Source: Flavobacterium granuli (GTDB lineage: Bacteria; Bacteroidota; Bacteroidia; Flavobacteriales; Flavobacteriaceae). From it: a stretch of DNA of 64,000 nt. The notes below the pieces were generated by a model. It was not told the origin of the DNA, ran no database searches, and worked only from the letters and a program-made list of their open reading frames with translations. The stretch lies in assembly GCF_900129705.1 (NCBI RefSeq), contig NZ_FQWO01000001.1, forward strand, positions 248,001 to 312,000, in the 5' to 3' direction. The position numbers and the translations under genes were made by a program. Positions within the stretch are counted from its first letter, which is position 1. Every line of letters begins with the position of its first letter. This document shows, one piece after another, positions 41,793 to 51,592 of the stretch.

Positions 41793-44426
41793 TTATTTCA
41801 ATCCGGCCAAACTTTGTTCAATCGTAGCGATTTTAGCCAAAGCATCGGCTTCTTTTTGTCTTTCGTTTGCCAAAACTTTCTCCGGCGCACCATTTACAAA
41901 TTTCTCGTTAGACAATTTATTTTGAACCGATTTCAGGAAACCTTGCGTATAAACCAGCTCAGCAGTCAATTTTTCAATTTCTGCTGCAACATCAATGTTT
42001 CCAATAATTGGGATAAAATATTCATTCGATTTCACACGGAAAGACAAGGCGCCGTCCACTTTATCCGAAACATATTCCAATGAAGTAATGTTTCCTAATT
42101 TGGTCACAACCGCATCAAAATAAGTAGAAGCTTTATCGTTATTGATTGCTTTTAACTCAATCGCGTCCTTGAACGGAATATTCTTGTCTTTACGAATCGT
42201 TCTGATTCCAGAAATCACTTCGATTGTATTTTCGAAATCTGTTATTAAATCCGCGTTAAATGGTTTCATTTCTGGCCAAGTAGAAACAATCAAAGCTTCT
42301 TCCGGGCTTCTTTCGGCCAATAATTGCCAAATTTCCTCAGTCAGGAAGGGCATAAACGGATGCAATAATTTCATATTGTTCTCCAGCATTTCTATCGCTT
42401 TGGCAAAAGTCAGGCTGTCAATTGGCTGTTGGTAAGCCGGCTTGATCATTTCAAGGAACCAAGAACAGAAATCGTCCCAAACCAATTTGTAAATTCCCAT
42501 CAAAGCATCGGAAATTCTGTATTTTTCAAAATTGTCTTCGATTTCCAAAAGTGTTTGTTGCAACTTAGCCTCATACCATTCAATCGCCACTTTTGAAGAT
42601 TCGGGTTGCGGAATAGCATCCGAAACTTCCCAACCTTTGATTAATTTAAAGGCATTCCAGATTTTGTTGGTAAAGCCTTTTCCTTGGTTACACAATTCCT
42701 CATCAAACATAATGTCGTTTCCGGCAGAAGCGCTCAAAAGCAATCCCACACGAACACCATCGGCACCGAATTTATCGATTAAATCTAAAGGATCTGGCGA
42801 ATTCCCCAATGATTTGGACATCTTGCGTCTTTGTTTGTCACGAACTAGTCCGGTTAAATACACATTCGAAAATGGTTTTTTACCCGTGTATTCATAACCT
42901 GCAATGATCATTCTGGCCACCCAGAAAAACAAAATATCCGGACCGGTAACCAAATCATTCGTTGGATAATAATATTTGAAATCCTCATTTTCAGGATCCA
43001 TAATCCCGCCAAAAACGGACATTGGCCACAGCCAGGAAGAAAACCAGGTATCTAAGGCATCAACATCTTGTTTTAAATCTTTTGTTTCAAGTTTAAAGTT
43101 TAAAGTTTTCTGTTGTGCTAACTTCAGTGCTTCTTCTATAGATTCAGCAACTACAAAATCTTCTTTTCCGTCACCGTAGAAATAAGCCGGAATTTGCTGT
43201 CCCCACCACAATTGACGCGAAATATTCCAATCGCGGATATTATTTAACCAATGCGCGTAGGTATTATTAAAACGGGCCGGGTGCAATTTGATTTCGCCGT
43301 CTTCTAAAACTGCTTTAATAGCCGGTTTTACCAAATCCTCCATTTTCAGGAACCACTGATCTGATAATCTTGGCTCAATAACGGCTTTGGTTCTTTCAGA
43401 AGTTCCCACTTTATTCAAATGGATTTCAGTTTTTGCCAAAGCTCCATTTTCTTCTAATTCTTTTGCAATTTCGGTGCGAACCACAAAACGGTCTTTCCCT
43501 TGATAATGCAAACCAAAACTATTCAGAGTGGCATCTTCATTGAAAATGTCAACGATTTCCAAATTGTGTTTTTCGCCAAGGGTTTTATCGTTCATATCGT
43601 GAGCCGGAGTCACTTTCAAACAACCGGTTCCGAATTCGATATCCACATATTCATCTTCGATAATTGGAATAATTCTGCCGCAAATAGGCACAATCGCTTT
43701 TTTGCCTTTCAAATGAGCAAAACGTTCGTCATTCGGGTTGATACAAATCGCGGTATCCCCAAAAATAGTTTCCGGACGCGTTGTAGCTACGGTAAGAAAG
43801 TCTTCGCTTCCTTCGATTTTATATTTCAGGAAATATAATTTTCCTTGTTGTTCTTCATAAATAACCTCTTCGTCAGACAAGGTTGTTTTGGCTTCGGGAT
43901 CCCAGTTTACCATTCGATATCCACGATAAATCAAGCCTTTGTTGTATAAATCGACAAAAGAGCGAATTACCGATGCTGACATATCCGGATCCATCGTAAA
44001 CTTAGTTCGTTCCCAATCACAGGAAGCGCCCAGTTTTTTTAACTGATCCAAAATAACACCACCATATTTGTCTGTCCATTCCCAGGCATGAGCCAAGAAT
44101 TCATCACGAGTTAAATCATTTTTATTGATTCCTTCGGCTTTTAATTTGGCAACAACCTTGGCTTCTGTAGCAATCGAAGCATGATCTGTTCCGGGAACCC
44201 AGCAAGCATTGAATCCTTTTAAACGCGCTCTTCTGATCAGAACATCTTGAATGGTGTTGTTCAACATGTGCCCCATGTGCAAAACTCCGGTAACATTTGG
44301 CGGAGGAATTACGATGGTATAAGGAGTTCTATGGTCTGGCTCCGAATGAAAATAATTGTTTTTCATCCAGTAATCGTACCATTTATCTTCAATAGTCTTG
44401 GCGTCAAATTGTGCAGGAATAGTCAT
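41793..44426 (-). CDS. valS: Valine-tRNA ligase
   Basis: Charges tRNA-Val in the cytoplasm. 877 residues. It has the class I signatures HMGH (in PNVTGVLHMGHML, near 44-56) and KMSKS (RRKMSKSLGNS), an editing domain with TVATTRPETIFGDTAI, an anticodon-binding domain, and a C-terminal coiled coil typical of ValRS (about 810-877). The start MTIPAQFDAKTIEDKW is preferred over an ATG 17 codons upstream, since the family begins there. A TATTTTTG box lies at 44511-44504 on the minus strand. Confidence 0.97.
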   Translation of the reverse strand: MTIPAQFDAKTIEDKWYDYWMKNNYFHSEPDHRTPYTIVIPPPNVTGVLHMGHMLNNTIQDVLIRRARLKGFNACWVPGTDHASIATEAKVVAKLKAEGINKNDLTRDEFLAHAWEWTDKYGGVILDQLKKLGASCDWERTKFTMDPDMSASVIRSFVDLYNKGLIYRGYRMVNWDPEAKTTLSDEEVIYEEQQGKLYFLKYKIEGSEDFLTVATTRPETIFGDTAICINPNDERFAHLKGKKAIVPICGRIIPIIEDEYVDIEFGTGCLKVTPAHDMNDKTLGEKHNLEIVDIFNEDATLNSFGLHYQGKDRFVVRTEIAKELEENGALAKTEIHLNKVGTSERTKAVIEPRLSDQWFLKMEDLVKPAIKAVLEDGEIKLHPARFNNTYAHWLNNIRDWNISRQLWWGQQIPAYFYGDGKEDFVVAESIEEALKLAQQKTLNFKLETKDLKQDVDALDTWFSSWLWPMSVFGGIMDPENEDFKYYYPTNDLVTGPDILFFWVARMIIAGYEYTGKKPFSNVYLTGLVRDKQRRKMSKSLGNSPDPLDLIDKFGADGVRVGLLLSASAGNDIMFDEELCNQGKGFTNKIWNAFKLIKGWEVSDAIPQPESSKVAIEWYEAKLQQTLLEIEDNFEKYRISDALMGIYKLVWDDFCSWFLEMIKPAYQQPIDSLTFAKAIEMLENNMKLLHPFMPFLTEEIWQLLAERSPEEALIVSTWPEMKPFNADLITDFENTIEVISGIRTIRKDKNIPFKDAIELKAINNDKASTYFDAVVTKLGNITSLEYVSDKVDGALSFRVKSNEYFIPIIGNIDVAAEIEKLTAELVYTQGFLKSVQNKLSNEKFVNGAPEKVLANERQKEADALAKIATIEQSLAGLK

Positions 44427-44503
44427 TTTATAGTGGATTCGTTTAATCGTTAATTTGGTGTTTTTTTTATCTTTCAATACAATGATTAGCAGTGAAATAA
44501 ATG

Positions 44504-44511
44504 CAAAAATA
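44504..44511 (-). promoter_or_regulatory. -7 promoter element of valS
   Basis: TATTTTTG on the minus strand matches TAnnTTTG. The upstream TTG box is not evident. The leader would be about 70 nt. Confidence 0.5.
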
Positions 44512-44601
44512 AGCTCTAAATTTTACTTTGGTCTAATTATTGTAATTCATATAGGCAACAAAAGTAAATAATTAAGTAGACTATAAAAAGGGAAATAAAA
44601 A

Positions 44602-44632
44602 TTTGTGTACTAATTAAAAGAAAGTATATTTA
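44602..44632 (+). promoter_or_regulatory. Promoter of the DUF1573 gene
   Basis: TTTG (44602-44605), 19 bases, TATATTTA (44625-44632): consensus spacing with one mismatch in the second box. The leader would be about 16 nt. Confidence 0.65.
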
Positions 44633-44654
44633 CTTTTATTAAATAAAACTAAAA

Positions 44655-45047
44655 ATGAAAAAAATAGCCACATTATTAGCAATCGTACTCTTTAGCTGTA
44701 TAGGATTTGCCCAAAAAGGTGCTAAAATTGAATTTAAGGTACAAAATAACACTATCGATTATGGAAAAATAAGCAAAGGCAGTGACAACGGGATTCGGAC
44801 TTTTGAATTTACCAATACCGGTGACGCTCCATTAATCATCGTTTCGGTGCAATCAACATCAAATTTGACCATCCTTTCCGCACCGAAAGATTCTGTTTTG
44901 CCGGGAAAAACTGCCAAAATTGAAATTAAATACAACATGTCGGCTCCCGGACCAATCCGTAAAACAATTACCGTGGAATCCAACGCTATAAATTATGAGG
45001 AAGGCCGAATCCCCTTGAAGATTAAAGGGGAAATAATTGCCAATTAA
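44655..45047 (+). CDS. DUF1573 domain exported protein
   Basis: 130 residues. A signal peptide (MKKIATLLAIVLFSCIGFAQ) precedes one immunoglobulin-like DUF1573 domain: DYGKISKGSDNGIRTFEFTNTGDAPLIIVSVQ and VLPGKTAKIEIKYNMS-type strands, ending PLKIKGEI. A Cys at residue 15 lies inside the signal but is not followed by a mature lipobox context, so secretion into the periplasm is more likely than lipidation. Such one-domain proteins are common in flavobacteria, often several per genome, with unknown roles. It shares a strong bidirectional terminator with the retropepsin gene. Confidence 0.88.
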   Translation: MKKIATLLAIVLFSCIGFAQKGAKIEFKVQNNTIDYGKISKGSDNGIRTFEFTNTGDAPLIIVSVQSTSNLTILSAPKDSVLPGKTAKIEIKYNMSAPGPIRKTITVESNAINYEEGRIPLKIKGEIIAN

Positions 45048-45066
45048 ACAATTTAATACACCTAAA

Positions 45067-45110
45067 AATCGCTTCTTGAATCTTTTTTCAAGAAGCGATT
45101 TTTTTTTTTT
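45067..45110. terminator. Bidirectional terminator between DUF1573 and retropepsin genes
   Basis: A perfect 14-bp stem, AATCGCTTCTTGAA (45067-45080) with TTCAAGAAGCGATT (45087-45100), with ten T following on the plus strand and A before it. Confidence 0.9.
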
Positions 45111-45111
45111 G

Positions 45112-46440
45112 CTATAAAACATCAATGAGTTGAAATTTGAATACATAAGTCTTATCATTCCTTTCAATTTCTAATGTTATCCATTTTTCATCCTCAGACC
45201 TCAATAACATATTAATTTGTTGCAAAGTATACTTATAAGCCGGGTTTTTATTAACCGAAAGTATTATATCTCCTTTTTGCAAGCCGCTAATTTCCGCTGG
45301 TGATTTTTTTCGAATATTTGCAATTTCAAAAACAGGTTTTAAATCAAATTTGTATTTAAATTCTGAAGTGTTAGTATCCTCTTTATCCTCTTTGCCGTTC
45401 ATGAAAATTTTAGTCGTATTGAGACGCACGGTCTCTTTGACCCACTGCATCCCGGCATGACTAATTTCAATTCCACTTTTATTGTAACTAAAAGGAGTAG
45501 AAAATCCTTTGTTCTTTCTTAAATAAATATATCCGTTAGGATAGTCAAAAACAATTAAAAACCTTTTTAGAATTTCACCTCCTACAGAACCCAATCGACC
45601 AGAAGCCATGGTCACATGCTTTATGGAGCTGGAATCCGGAAAAGCGGCAATAGGTTTATTAAATTTAAAATCCGCAATTGTAAATGCTGAAATTCGCGCT
45701 CTTTTGCCCAATACATCACCGCTGAAGCCTTTGCCTAAGTAGTCTTCGAAATTTTTTTGGGGAACCTTTATCTTATCCGAAATCTTTTGAAAAAGCCATA
45801 TTGCATCACTGTTTCCGATATCGATCAATAATTTGGCCGCAATAGGGACTGAATCTATCACCATCGTGGTGTTTATATACGGCTTTGCCTTTTCGATAGA
45901 AATTGGGCTCTTTACTGTCTTCTTCTCTATTTTTTTTCTGTTTTTTGGAGTGTCTTTATATACAATGAGCTGTTTCTTCGTATAATCAATTGAAACCAGA
46001 TTATGTTTCAAAAAGGAATAACCGATAATTCCATTTACGGGAATCCCTACATGAGATGATAAATTAAAACTGGGATCCAAAATAATATACAACAGATGCT
46101 GCTTTGATTCCATTCCGTTAACTTCGATCAGGTTCCCTTCAGATTTTAAACCTTCGACCGCATCTTCACTCCCCAAACCGCGCAGGCTTATTTTTTCAGT
46201 ATTTTTAAGACTCACCTCGCTTTTATCTTCTAAACTGAATAAAATAGTTTCCTGCACACCTGAATCCAACAAAACCGTAAGTTGGGTACCGTTGACTTTT
46301 ATAGGAATAAAAATTAAATTATTGATCAATTGAAAAGGGATCTTAACTTTATCAATTCCGTTTTTAAATTGAAATTCATCTTGAGCCGAAGCAGGCCAGA
46401 CGACAAGAAAGGCAAAGAAAAGCAAGATCAATTTTCTCAT
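45112..46440 (-). CDS. Retropepsin-like aspartyl protease with PDZ domain
   Basis: 442 residues with a signal peptide (1-19, ending PASA). Two retropepsin-like lobes follow: the first with LLDSGVQETIL near 58-68 (DSG in place of the usual DTG), the second with LLIDIGNSDAIWLF near 205-218. A PDZ domain closes the protein (about 355-442, with SPAEISGLQKGDIILSVNKNPAYKYTL). This layout is typical of flavobacterial periplasmic or surface proteins annotated as aspartyl protease family. Whether it is active is uncertain because the second motif reads DIG. The gene is divergent from the aminotransferase gene. Confidence 0.85.
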   Translation of the reverse strand: MRKLILLFFAFLVVWPASAQDEFQFKNGIDKVKIPFQLINNLIFIPIKVNGTQLTVLLDSGVQETILFSLEDKSEVSLKNTEKISLRGLGSEDAVEGLKSEGNLIEVNGMESKQHLLYIILDPSFNLSSHVGIPVNGIIGYSFLKHNLVSIDYTKKQLIVYKDTPKNRKKIEKKTVKSPISIEKAKPYINTTMVIDSVPIAAKLLIDIGNSDAIWLFQKISDKIKVPQKNFEDYLGKGFSGDVLGKRARISAFTIADFKFNKPIAAFPDSSSIKHVTMASGRLGSVGGEILKRFLIVFDYPNGYIYLRKNKGFSTPFSYNKSGIEISHAGMQWVKETVRLNTTKIFMNGKEDKEDTNTSEFKYKFDLKPVFEIANIRKKSPAEISGLQKGDIILSVNKNPAYKYTLQQINMLLRSEDEKWITLEIERNDKTYVFKFQLIDVL

Positions 46441-46568
46441 ATAAAATCGTTTTTTATAAAATTACTAAAATTCCTTCTTTATAATACACAATCAACAATA
46501 AATATCCTTTTTGACGGCATTAATTTCGAAAAAAAGTCGCAAATTTGCATATCAAATATTTTATAATC

Positions 46569-47759
46569 ATGCCAAAAATATCCAATAAAGGCAAACAAAT
46601 GCCTGAGTCTCCTATCCGTAAATTAGTTCCTTATTCGGAAATTGCCAAGAAAAAAGGACATAAAGTATACCACTTAAACATTGGCCAACCCGATATAAAA
46701 ACGCCGGAAGTAGCCATGAATGCTGTAAAGAATTTCGACATTAAAGTATTAGAATACAGTCATTCAGCGGGTTTTGAAAGCTATAGAACTAAACTATCCC
46801 AGTTCTATAAAAATCAGGGATTACCAATCAATGTTGAAGACATTATCATCACAACAGGTGGATCTGAAGCCTTGCTTTTTGCTATGGGAAGCACCATGGA
46901 TCAAGGTGATGAGATCATTATTCCGGAACCATTTTATGCTAATTACAATGGCTTTTCGACCGCTTCCGGTGTAAAAGTAGTACCTGTTATTTCTACCATT
47001 GACACGGGTTTTGCCTTACCTCCAATAGCCGATTTTGAAAAACTAATTACTCCAAAAACCAAAGCAATCCTTATTTGTAATCCAGGAAACCCAACGGGTT
47101 ATTTGTATTCTAAAGAAGAAATGATGCAATTGGCTGATTTGGTGAAAAAACACGATTTGTTTTTGATTGCTGATGAAGTATACAGAGAATTCACCTATGA
47201 TGGCGACATTCATTATTCAGTAATGAATATCCCGGGACTTGAAGAAAATGCCATCATGATTGATTCTGTTTCTAAAAGATACAGTATGTGCGGTGCCAGA
47301 ATTGGTTGTATTGTTTCAAAAAACAAAGAACTTATGGCCACTGCAATGAAATTTGCGCAAGCAAGATTGAGTCCGCCTACATTTGCACAAATAGCAAGCG
47401 AGGCCGCTCTTGACACTCCTCAAAGCTATTTTGACGAAGTAATCACCGAATATAAAGATCGCAGAGATACACTTATAGCTGAACTAAACAAGATTGAAGG
47501 CGTAAAAGTGGCTACACCAAAAGGTGCTTTTTACTGTATTGCTGAACTCCCGGTAGAAAATGCTGATGATTTTGCTCAATGGCTTTTGGAAAGTTACGAT
47601 TACAACGGTGAAACCGTTATGGTAGCTCCGGCAGCTGGTTTCTATTCTACCCCAGGCGCAGGTTTGAACCAGGTGCGAATTGCTTATGTATTAAAAAAGG
47701 AAGATCTTATCAGTGCGGTTCATATTTTGAAAGAAGCTATTGTTGCTTATAATTCGAAA
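46569..47759 (+). CDS. PLP-dependent class I/II aminotransferase
   Basis: About 397 residues, fold type I. The PLP-binding lysine is in SVSKRYSMCGARIGC; other marks are the NPGNPTGYLYSKEE block with the pyridine-ring Asp in LIADEVYREFTYDG, and the C-terminal Arg in NQVRIAYVL. It belongs to the aspartate aminotransferase group (I-gamma-like), so aspartate or aromatic transamination is most likely, but specificity is not settled. The start at 46569 (MPKISNKGKQMPESPIRK) is chosen over an ATG eight codons upstream. The end includes the TAA at 47760-47762. Confidence 0.92.
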
Positions 47760-47853
47760 TAATTTACATTAGAAACAAAGTTGTCCATCTAAAAAAAAAC
47801 TGTTCCTCAAAAATGAAGCTTTTCAATTGAGAAAGCAATAATTAAATACTTAT

Positions 47854-47892
47854 AACAAAGGCAATAACAATTCTAACGTTATTGCCTTTGTT
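47854..47892 (+). terminator. Terminator of the aminotransferase gene
   Basis: A perfect 15-bp stem, AACAAAGGCAATAAC (47854-47868) with GTTATTGCCTTTGTT (47878-47892), followed by CTTTTT. Confidence 0.85.
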
Positions 47893-48027
47893 CTTTTTGA
47901 TAAAATTCCCCGTTTAAACCGCAGCAAAAAGAGATCAATTAATTATTAAAAGCGATAGAAATTCTTTGGTTTTTATTAATTATCTTTACCGCTTAAATTA
48001 TTCTACCCACTATAATAGTAACTTTTA

Positions 48028-48699
48028 ATGATAAATAGAGAAGAATCACATGACGAAATAGGAGACAATCATATTGGTTCATGCGCACAAAATCCATTAA
48101 GAAAAGACGCTTTTGATCTTTCAGACGATGAAAAAATAGAAAGTATAAAAAAGGATGTCAAAAATATTCTGCTTACCCTTGGTATGGATTTGACAGACGA
48201 CAGCATGAAAGGAACCCCTAATCGTGTTGCTAAAATGTTTGTAAAGGAAATTTTTGGCGGTCTAAATCCGGATCGAAAACCAAAAGCATCCACATTTGAT
48301 AATAATTACAAATACGGCGAAATGTTAGTTGAAAAGAACATTATCGTCTATTCTACTTGCGAGCATCATTTATTACCAATTATAGGAAGAGCTCATGTGG
48401 CTTATATTTCTAACGGAACTGTGATTGGACTTTCTAAAATGAATCGAATTGTTGAGTATTACTCCAAAAGACCTCAGGTACAAGAGCGATTGACAATGCA
48501 AATTGTTCAAGAATTGCAAAATGCTTTAGGAACCCAAGATGTTGCCTGCGTTATTGATGCAAAACACCTTTGTGTCAATTCAAGAGGAATCAGCGATATT
48601 GAAAGCAGCACGGTTACCTCTGAATTTGGCGGTAAATTTAAAGAAGCCCAAGCCCGAAGAGAATTTTTAGATTATATCAAATTAGAAACAAAATTCTAA
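48028..48699 (+). CDS. folE: GTP cyclohydrolase I
   Basis: First step of tetrahydrofolate (and pterin) synthesis from GTP. 223 residues. The zinc and catalytic site is visible as STCEHHLLPIIGRAHVAYI (Cys and two His) and DAKHLCVNSRGI (second Cys). The N-terminal 40 residues are acidic and variable, as in other Bacteroidota copies. A TATCTTTA box lies at 47981-47988 without a good partner box. It is the first gene of a plus-strand run with cysS, yidD and lgt; only 48 bases separate it from cysS. Confidence 0.96.
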   Translation: MINREESHDEIGDNHIGSCAQNPLRKDAFDLSDDEKIESIKKDVKNILLTLGMDLTDDSMKGTPNRVAKMFVKEIFGGLNPDRKPKASTFDNNYKYGEMLVEKNIIVYSTCEHHLLPIIGRAHVAYISNGTVIGLSKMNRIVEYYSKRPQVQERLTMQIVQELQNALGTQDVACVIDAKHLCVNSRGISDIESSTVTSEFGGKFKEAQARREFLDYIKLETKF

Positions 48700-48747
48700 C
48701 CCCTCCCAACCCCAAAGCAGAATTCATTAGAAATAAATAGATAAATA

Positions 48748-50226
48748 ATGCCTCTATACAATAATCAGACTCTAAAAATATACAATTCACTCTCGGGAGA
48801 GAAAGAAACATTTGTACCTATCCACGAAGGAAATATTGGTATGTATGTTTGTGGCCCTACGGTTTACAGCAATGTACATCTTGGTAACGTGAGAACTTTC
48901 ATGTCCTTTGATGTTATTTTTAGGTATTTATTGCATTTAGGATACAAAGTGCGCTATGTTCGAAACATTACTGATGTAGGTCATATTGTGGATGATGTTG
49001 ACGAAGGTGAGGATAAAATTGCCAAAAAAGCACGTTTAGAGCAGCTCGAACCAATGGAAGTGGTGCAACGCTATACCGTTGATTTTCACGAAATCCTGAA
49101 AGCATTTAACTTTTTACCTCCCAGTATCGAGCCTACAGCTACAGGTCACATTATTGAACAAATTGAGATCATCAAAAAAATTATTGACAAAGGCATTGGT
49201 TACGAAGCCAATGGTTCCGTCTATTTTGATGTGGTAAAATTCAACGAAACCAATCATTATGGCAGGTTGAGCGGCCGAAATATTGAAGACATGCTTGCCA
49301 ATACCAGAGATCTTGACGGGCAGTCTGACAAAAGAAATCCACAGGATTTTGCCCTTTGGAAAAAAGCTGAACCGCAACACATCATGCGTTGGCCATCACC
49401 TTGGAGCGATGGATTCCCAGGTTGGCATTTAGAATGTACAGCCATGAGCACGAAATACCTTGGCAATCATTTTGATATTCACGGTGGAGGAATGGACTTA
49501 AAATTCCCACATCATGAATGTGAAATTGCCCAAAATGAAGCCTGTACAGGACAAACTCCGGTAAATTACTGGATGCATGCCAATATGCTTACCTTAAACG
49601 GTAAAAAAATGGCAAAATCTACCGGAAATAATATCCTTCCAAGAGAGATTTTGACCGGTGAAAACACGATTTTAAGCAAAGCATTCTCAGCATCTGTAGC
49701 CCGATTCTTTATGCTTCAGGCACATTACAGAAGCATCCTCGATTTTTCGGATGATGCCATTGTAGCAGCCGAAAAAGGATACAAAAGATTGATGGAAGCC
49801 ATGGATGTATTGAAACAAATCAATCCAAGTGCTAAAAGTTCCCTTGACATTGCCAGCTGGAAACAAGCTTGTTATGACGCGATGAATGACGACTTCAACT
49901 CCCCTATTTTAATTGCTCAATTATTCGAGGGCGTTCGGTTTGTCAATCTATTAAATGACGGCAAAGAAAGTCTGAATGCGACTGATTTAGAAATATTCGC
50001 AGCAGCAATGCATGCATTTGTATTTGATGTATTGGGATTAGAAGATGAAAAGCTTGCCGACAATAGTAATGATAAACTGGAAGGGACTATAAATATGCTT
50101 ATCGGAATGCGAAATCAAGCGAGAGCCGATAAGAATTTTGCGCTTTCTGACCAAATCAGAGATCAATTGATTGCTTTAGGCATCCAATTGAAAGATGGTA
50201 AAGAAGGAACTTCATTTAGTCTCTAA
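48748..50226 (+). CDS. cysS: Cysteine-tRNA ligase
   Basis: Charges tRNA-Cys. 492 residues. Class I signatures are HLGN ([17 protein letters not shown]) and KMAKS ([11 protein letters not shown]). Zinc ligands are Cys in MYVCGPTVY, Cys in WHLECTAMS, and His and Glu in [10 protein letters not shown]. The C-terminal helical anticodon domain ([19 protein letters not shown]) is complete. The single start has no competitor. It sits between folE and yidD in a likely shared transcript. Confidence 0.97.
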   Translation: MPLYNNQTLKIYNSLSGEKETFVPIHEGNIGMYVCGPTVYSNVHLGNVRTFMSFDVIFRYLLHLGYKVRYVRNITDVGHIVDDVDEGEDKIAKKARLEQLEPMEVVQRYTVDFHEILKAFNFLPPSIEPTATGHIIEQIEIIKKIIDKGIGYEANGSVYFDVVKFNETNHYGRLSGRNIEDMLANTRDLDGQSDKRNPQDFALWKKAEPQHIMRWPSPWSDGFPGWHLECTAMSTKYLGNHFDIHGGGMDLKFPHHECEIAQNEACTGQTPVNYWMHANMLTLNGKKMAKSTGNNILPREILTGENTILSKAFSASVARFFMLQAHYRSILDFSDDAIVAAEKGYKRLMEAMDVLKQINPSAKSSLDIASWKQACYDAMNDDFNSPILIAQLFEGVRFVNLLNDGKESLNATDLEIFAAAMHAFVFDVLGLEDEKLADNSNDKLEGTINMLIGMRNQARADKNFALSDQIRDQLIALGIQLKDGKEGTSFSL

Positions 50227-50264
50227 ACAAAATGCAATAACAAAGTGGAAAATCCATATTGAAA

Positions 50265-50513
50265 ATGTTTTCAAAAATTCTCATATATCCATTTCTATTA
50301 CTGGTTCGATTTTATCAGGTCGCCATATCGCCCTTTACTCCTGCTGCCTGTCGATTTGAACCAACATGCTCTTCTTATATGATGGAAGCTTTACAGGTAC
50401 ACGGCTTGTTTTACGGGGGCTTTCTAGGAATAAAAAGAATTCTTGGCTGCCATCCATGGGGAAAAAGGGGCTACGACCCGGTTCCAAAAAAACAATGTTC
50501 TCACAAACATTAA
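50265..50513 (+). CDS. yidD: Membrane protein insertion efficiency factor
   Basis: 82 residues with the full family pattern: a hydrophobic N-terminal helix ([20 protein letters not shown]), then [38 protein letters not shown]. It is a peripheral inner-membrane helper thought to aid YidC-dependent insertion. A TTG two codons upstream is an alternative start, but the ATG gives the typical N-terminus. It follows cysS by 38 bases and precedes lgt by about 60. Confidence 0.94.
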   Translation: MFSKILIYPFLLLVRFYQVAISPFTPAACRFEPTCSSYMMEALQVHGLFYGGFLGIKRILGCHPWGKRGYDPVPKKQCSHKH

Positions 50514-50574
50514 CCTTTTATTAGTACGGATTTTACACGGAATCTCTATTTTTACAAACTATAAAAAAAAATAA

Positions 50575-51528
50575 ATGACACAGCCTTTACATATAATTTG
50601 GAATCCATCAGAAGGTATTGATTTAGGTTTTTTCATGATCAGGTATTACAGCTTAATGTTTGTAATTGCCTTTGGATTAGGCTGGTATATTATGAAAAAA
50701 ATATACGAACGCGAGGGCGAATCCATCGAAAAACTAGACTCCTTATTCATTTGGACCGTTCTTGCTACCCTAATTGGCGCACGTCTTGGGCATGTGTTTT
50801 TTTATGATTGGGAATACTATAGGAATCATTTGCTGGAAATATTTTTACCTATCAGAGAAAATCCAAACGCAGTCCTTTTTGACCTAATTATAGGATGGGA
50901 ATTTACCGGATTCCAAGGATTAGCGAGTCATGGAGCAGCAATTTCTATCATAATTGCTATGTACTATTACAGTAAAAAAGTACTGCAAAGACCCCTATTA
51001 TGGATTTTAGACCGAGTAGTAATCCCTGTAGCTAGTGGAGCCATCTTTGTAAGACTTGGTAATTTTTTCAATTCAGAAATAGTAGGAAAAGAAACTAATT
51101 CTCCTTTTGGAATTAAATTTATTCACGATCATTTTAGCCCTAGGGACGCTGTAAATGCAACACAAATCCAAAACCCAAAAGAAGCTTATACTGCCATTGC
51201 CACAGACCCTCAGTTCGCTAGTTTACTGGAACAGGTACCGGCAAAACATCCGGCTCAATTGTACGAAGCCTTTTGTTATATTTTTGTTTTCGCAATATTG
51301 TTTTTCCTATATTGGAAAACAGATGTAAGAAAGAAATCAGGATATTTGTTTGGACTTTTTCTAGTATTACTGTTTTCAGTACGTATTGTAGTGGAGTCCG
51401 TCAAAGAAAGCCAAGGCGGATTTGAAAGCGCTTTAGGACTACTTTCTACCGGACAATGGCTAAGCATCCCTTTTATAATAATTGGCCTTTATTTTATCAT
51501 TACAGCTGAAAAGCCCGTTGAAATTTAA
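50575..51528 (+). CDS. lgt: Prolipoprotein diacylglyceryl transferase
   Basis: Transfers diacylglycerol to the lipobox Cys of prolipoproteins in the inner membrane. 317 residues with seven hydrophobic segments. It has the family blocks GARLGHVFFYDW, FQGLASHGAAIS (conserved His) and the Lgt signature RLGNFFNSEIVGKET, and HPAQLYEAFCY near the end. The many lipoproteins in this window are its expected substrates. Last gene of the folE-cysS-yidD-lgt run, ended by a strong terminator. Confidence 0.96.
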   Translation: MTQPLHIIWNPSEGIDLGFFMIRYYSLMFVIAFGLGWYIMKKIYEREGESIEKLDSLFIWTVLATLIGARLGHVFFYDWEYYRNHLLEIFLPIRENPNAVLFDLIIGWEFTGFQGLASHGAAISIIIAMYYYSKKVLQRPLLWILDRVVIPVASGAIFVRLGNFFNSEIVGKETNSPFGIKFIHDHFSPRDAVNATQIQNPKEAYTAIATDPQFASLLEQVPAKHPAQLYEAFCYIFVFAILFFLYWKTDVRKKSGYLFGLFLVLLFSVRIVVESVKESQGGFESALGLLSTGQWLSIPFIIIGLYFIITAEKPVEI

Positions 51529-51556
51529 TTAAGTTTCTCAAATAACATATAAAAAT

Positions 51557-51589
51557 AAAAAAGCTTCCGAAAATGCGGAAGCTTTTTTT
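51557..51589. terminator. Bidirectional terminator after lgt
   Basis: AAGCTTCCG (51561-51569) pairs with CGGAAGCTT (51576-51584), flanked by A and T runs on both sides. It serves lgt and the converging T9SS type B gene. Confidence 0.9.
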
Positions 51590-51592
51590 ATT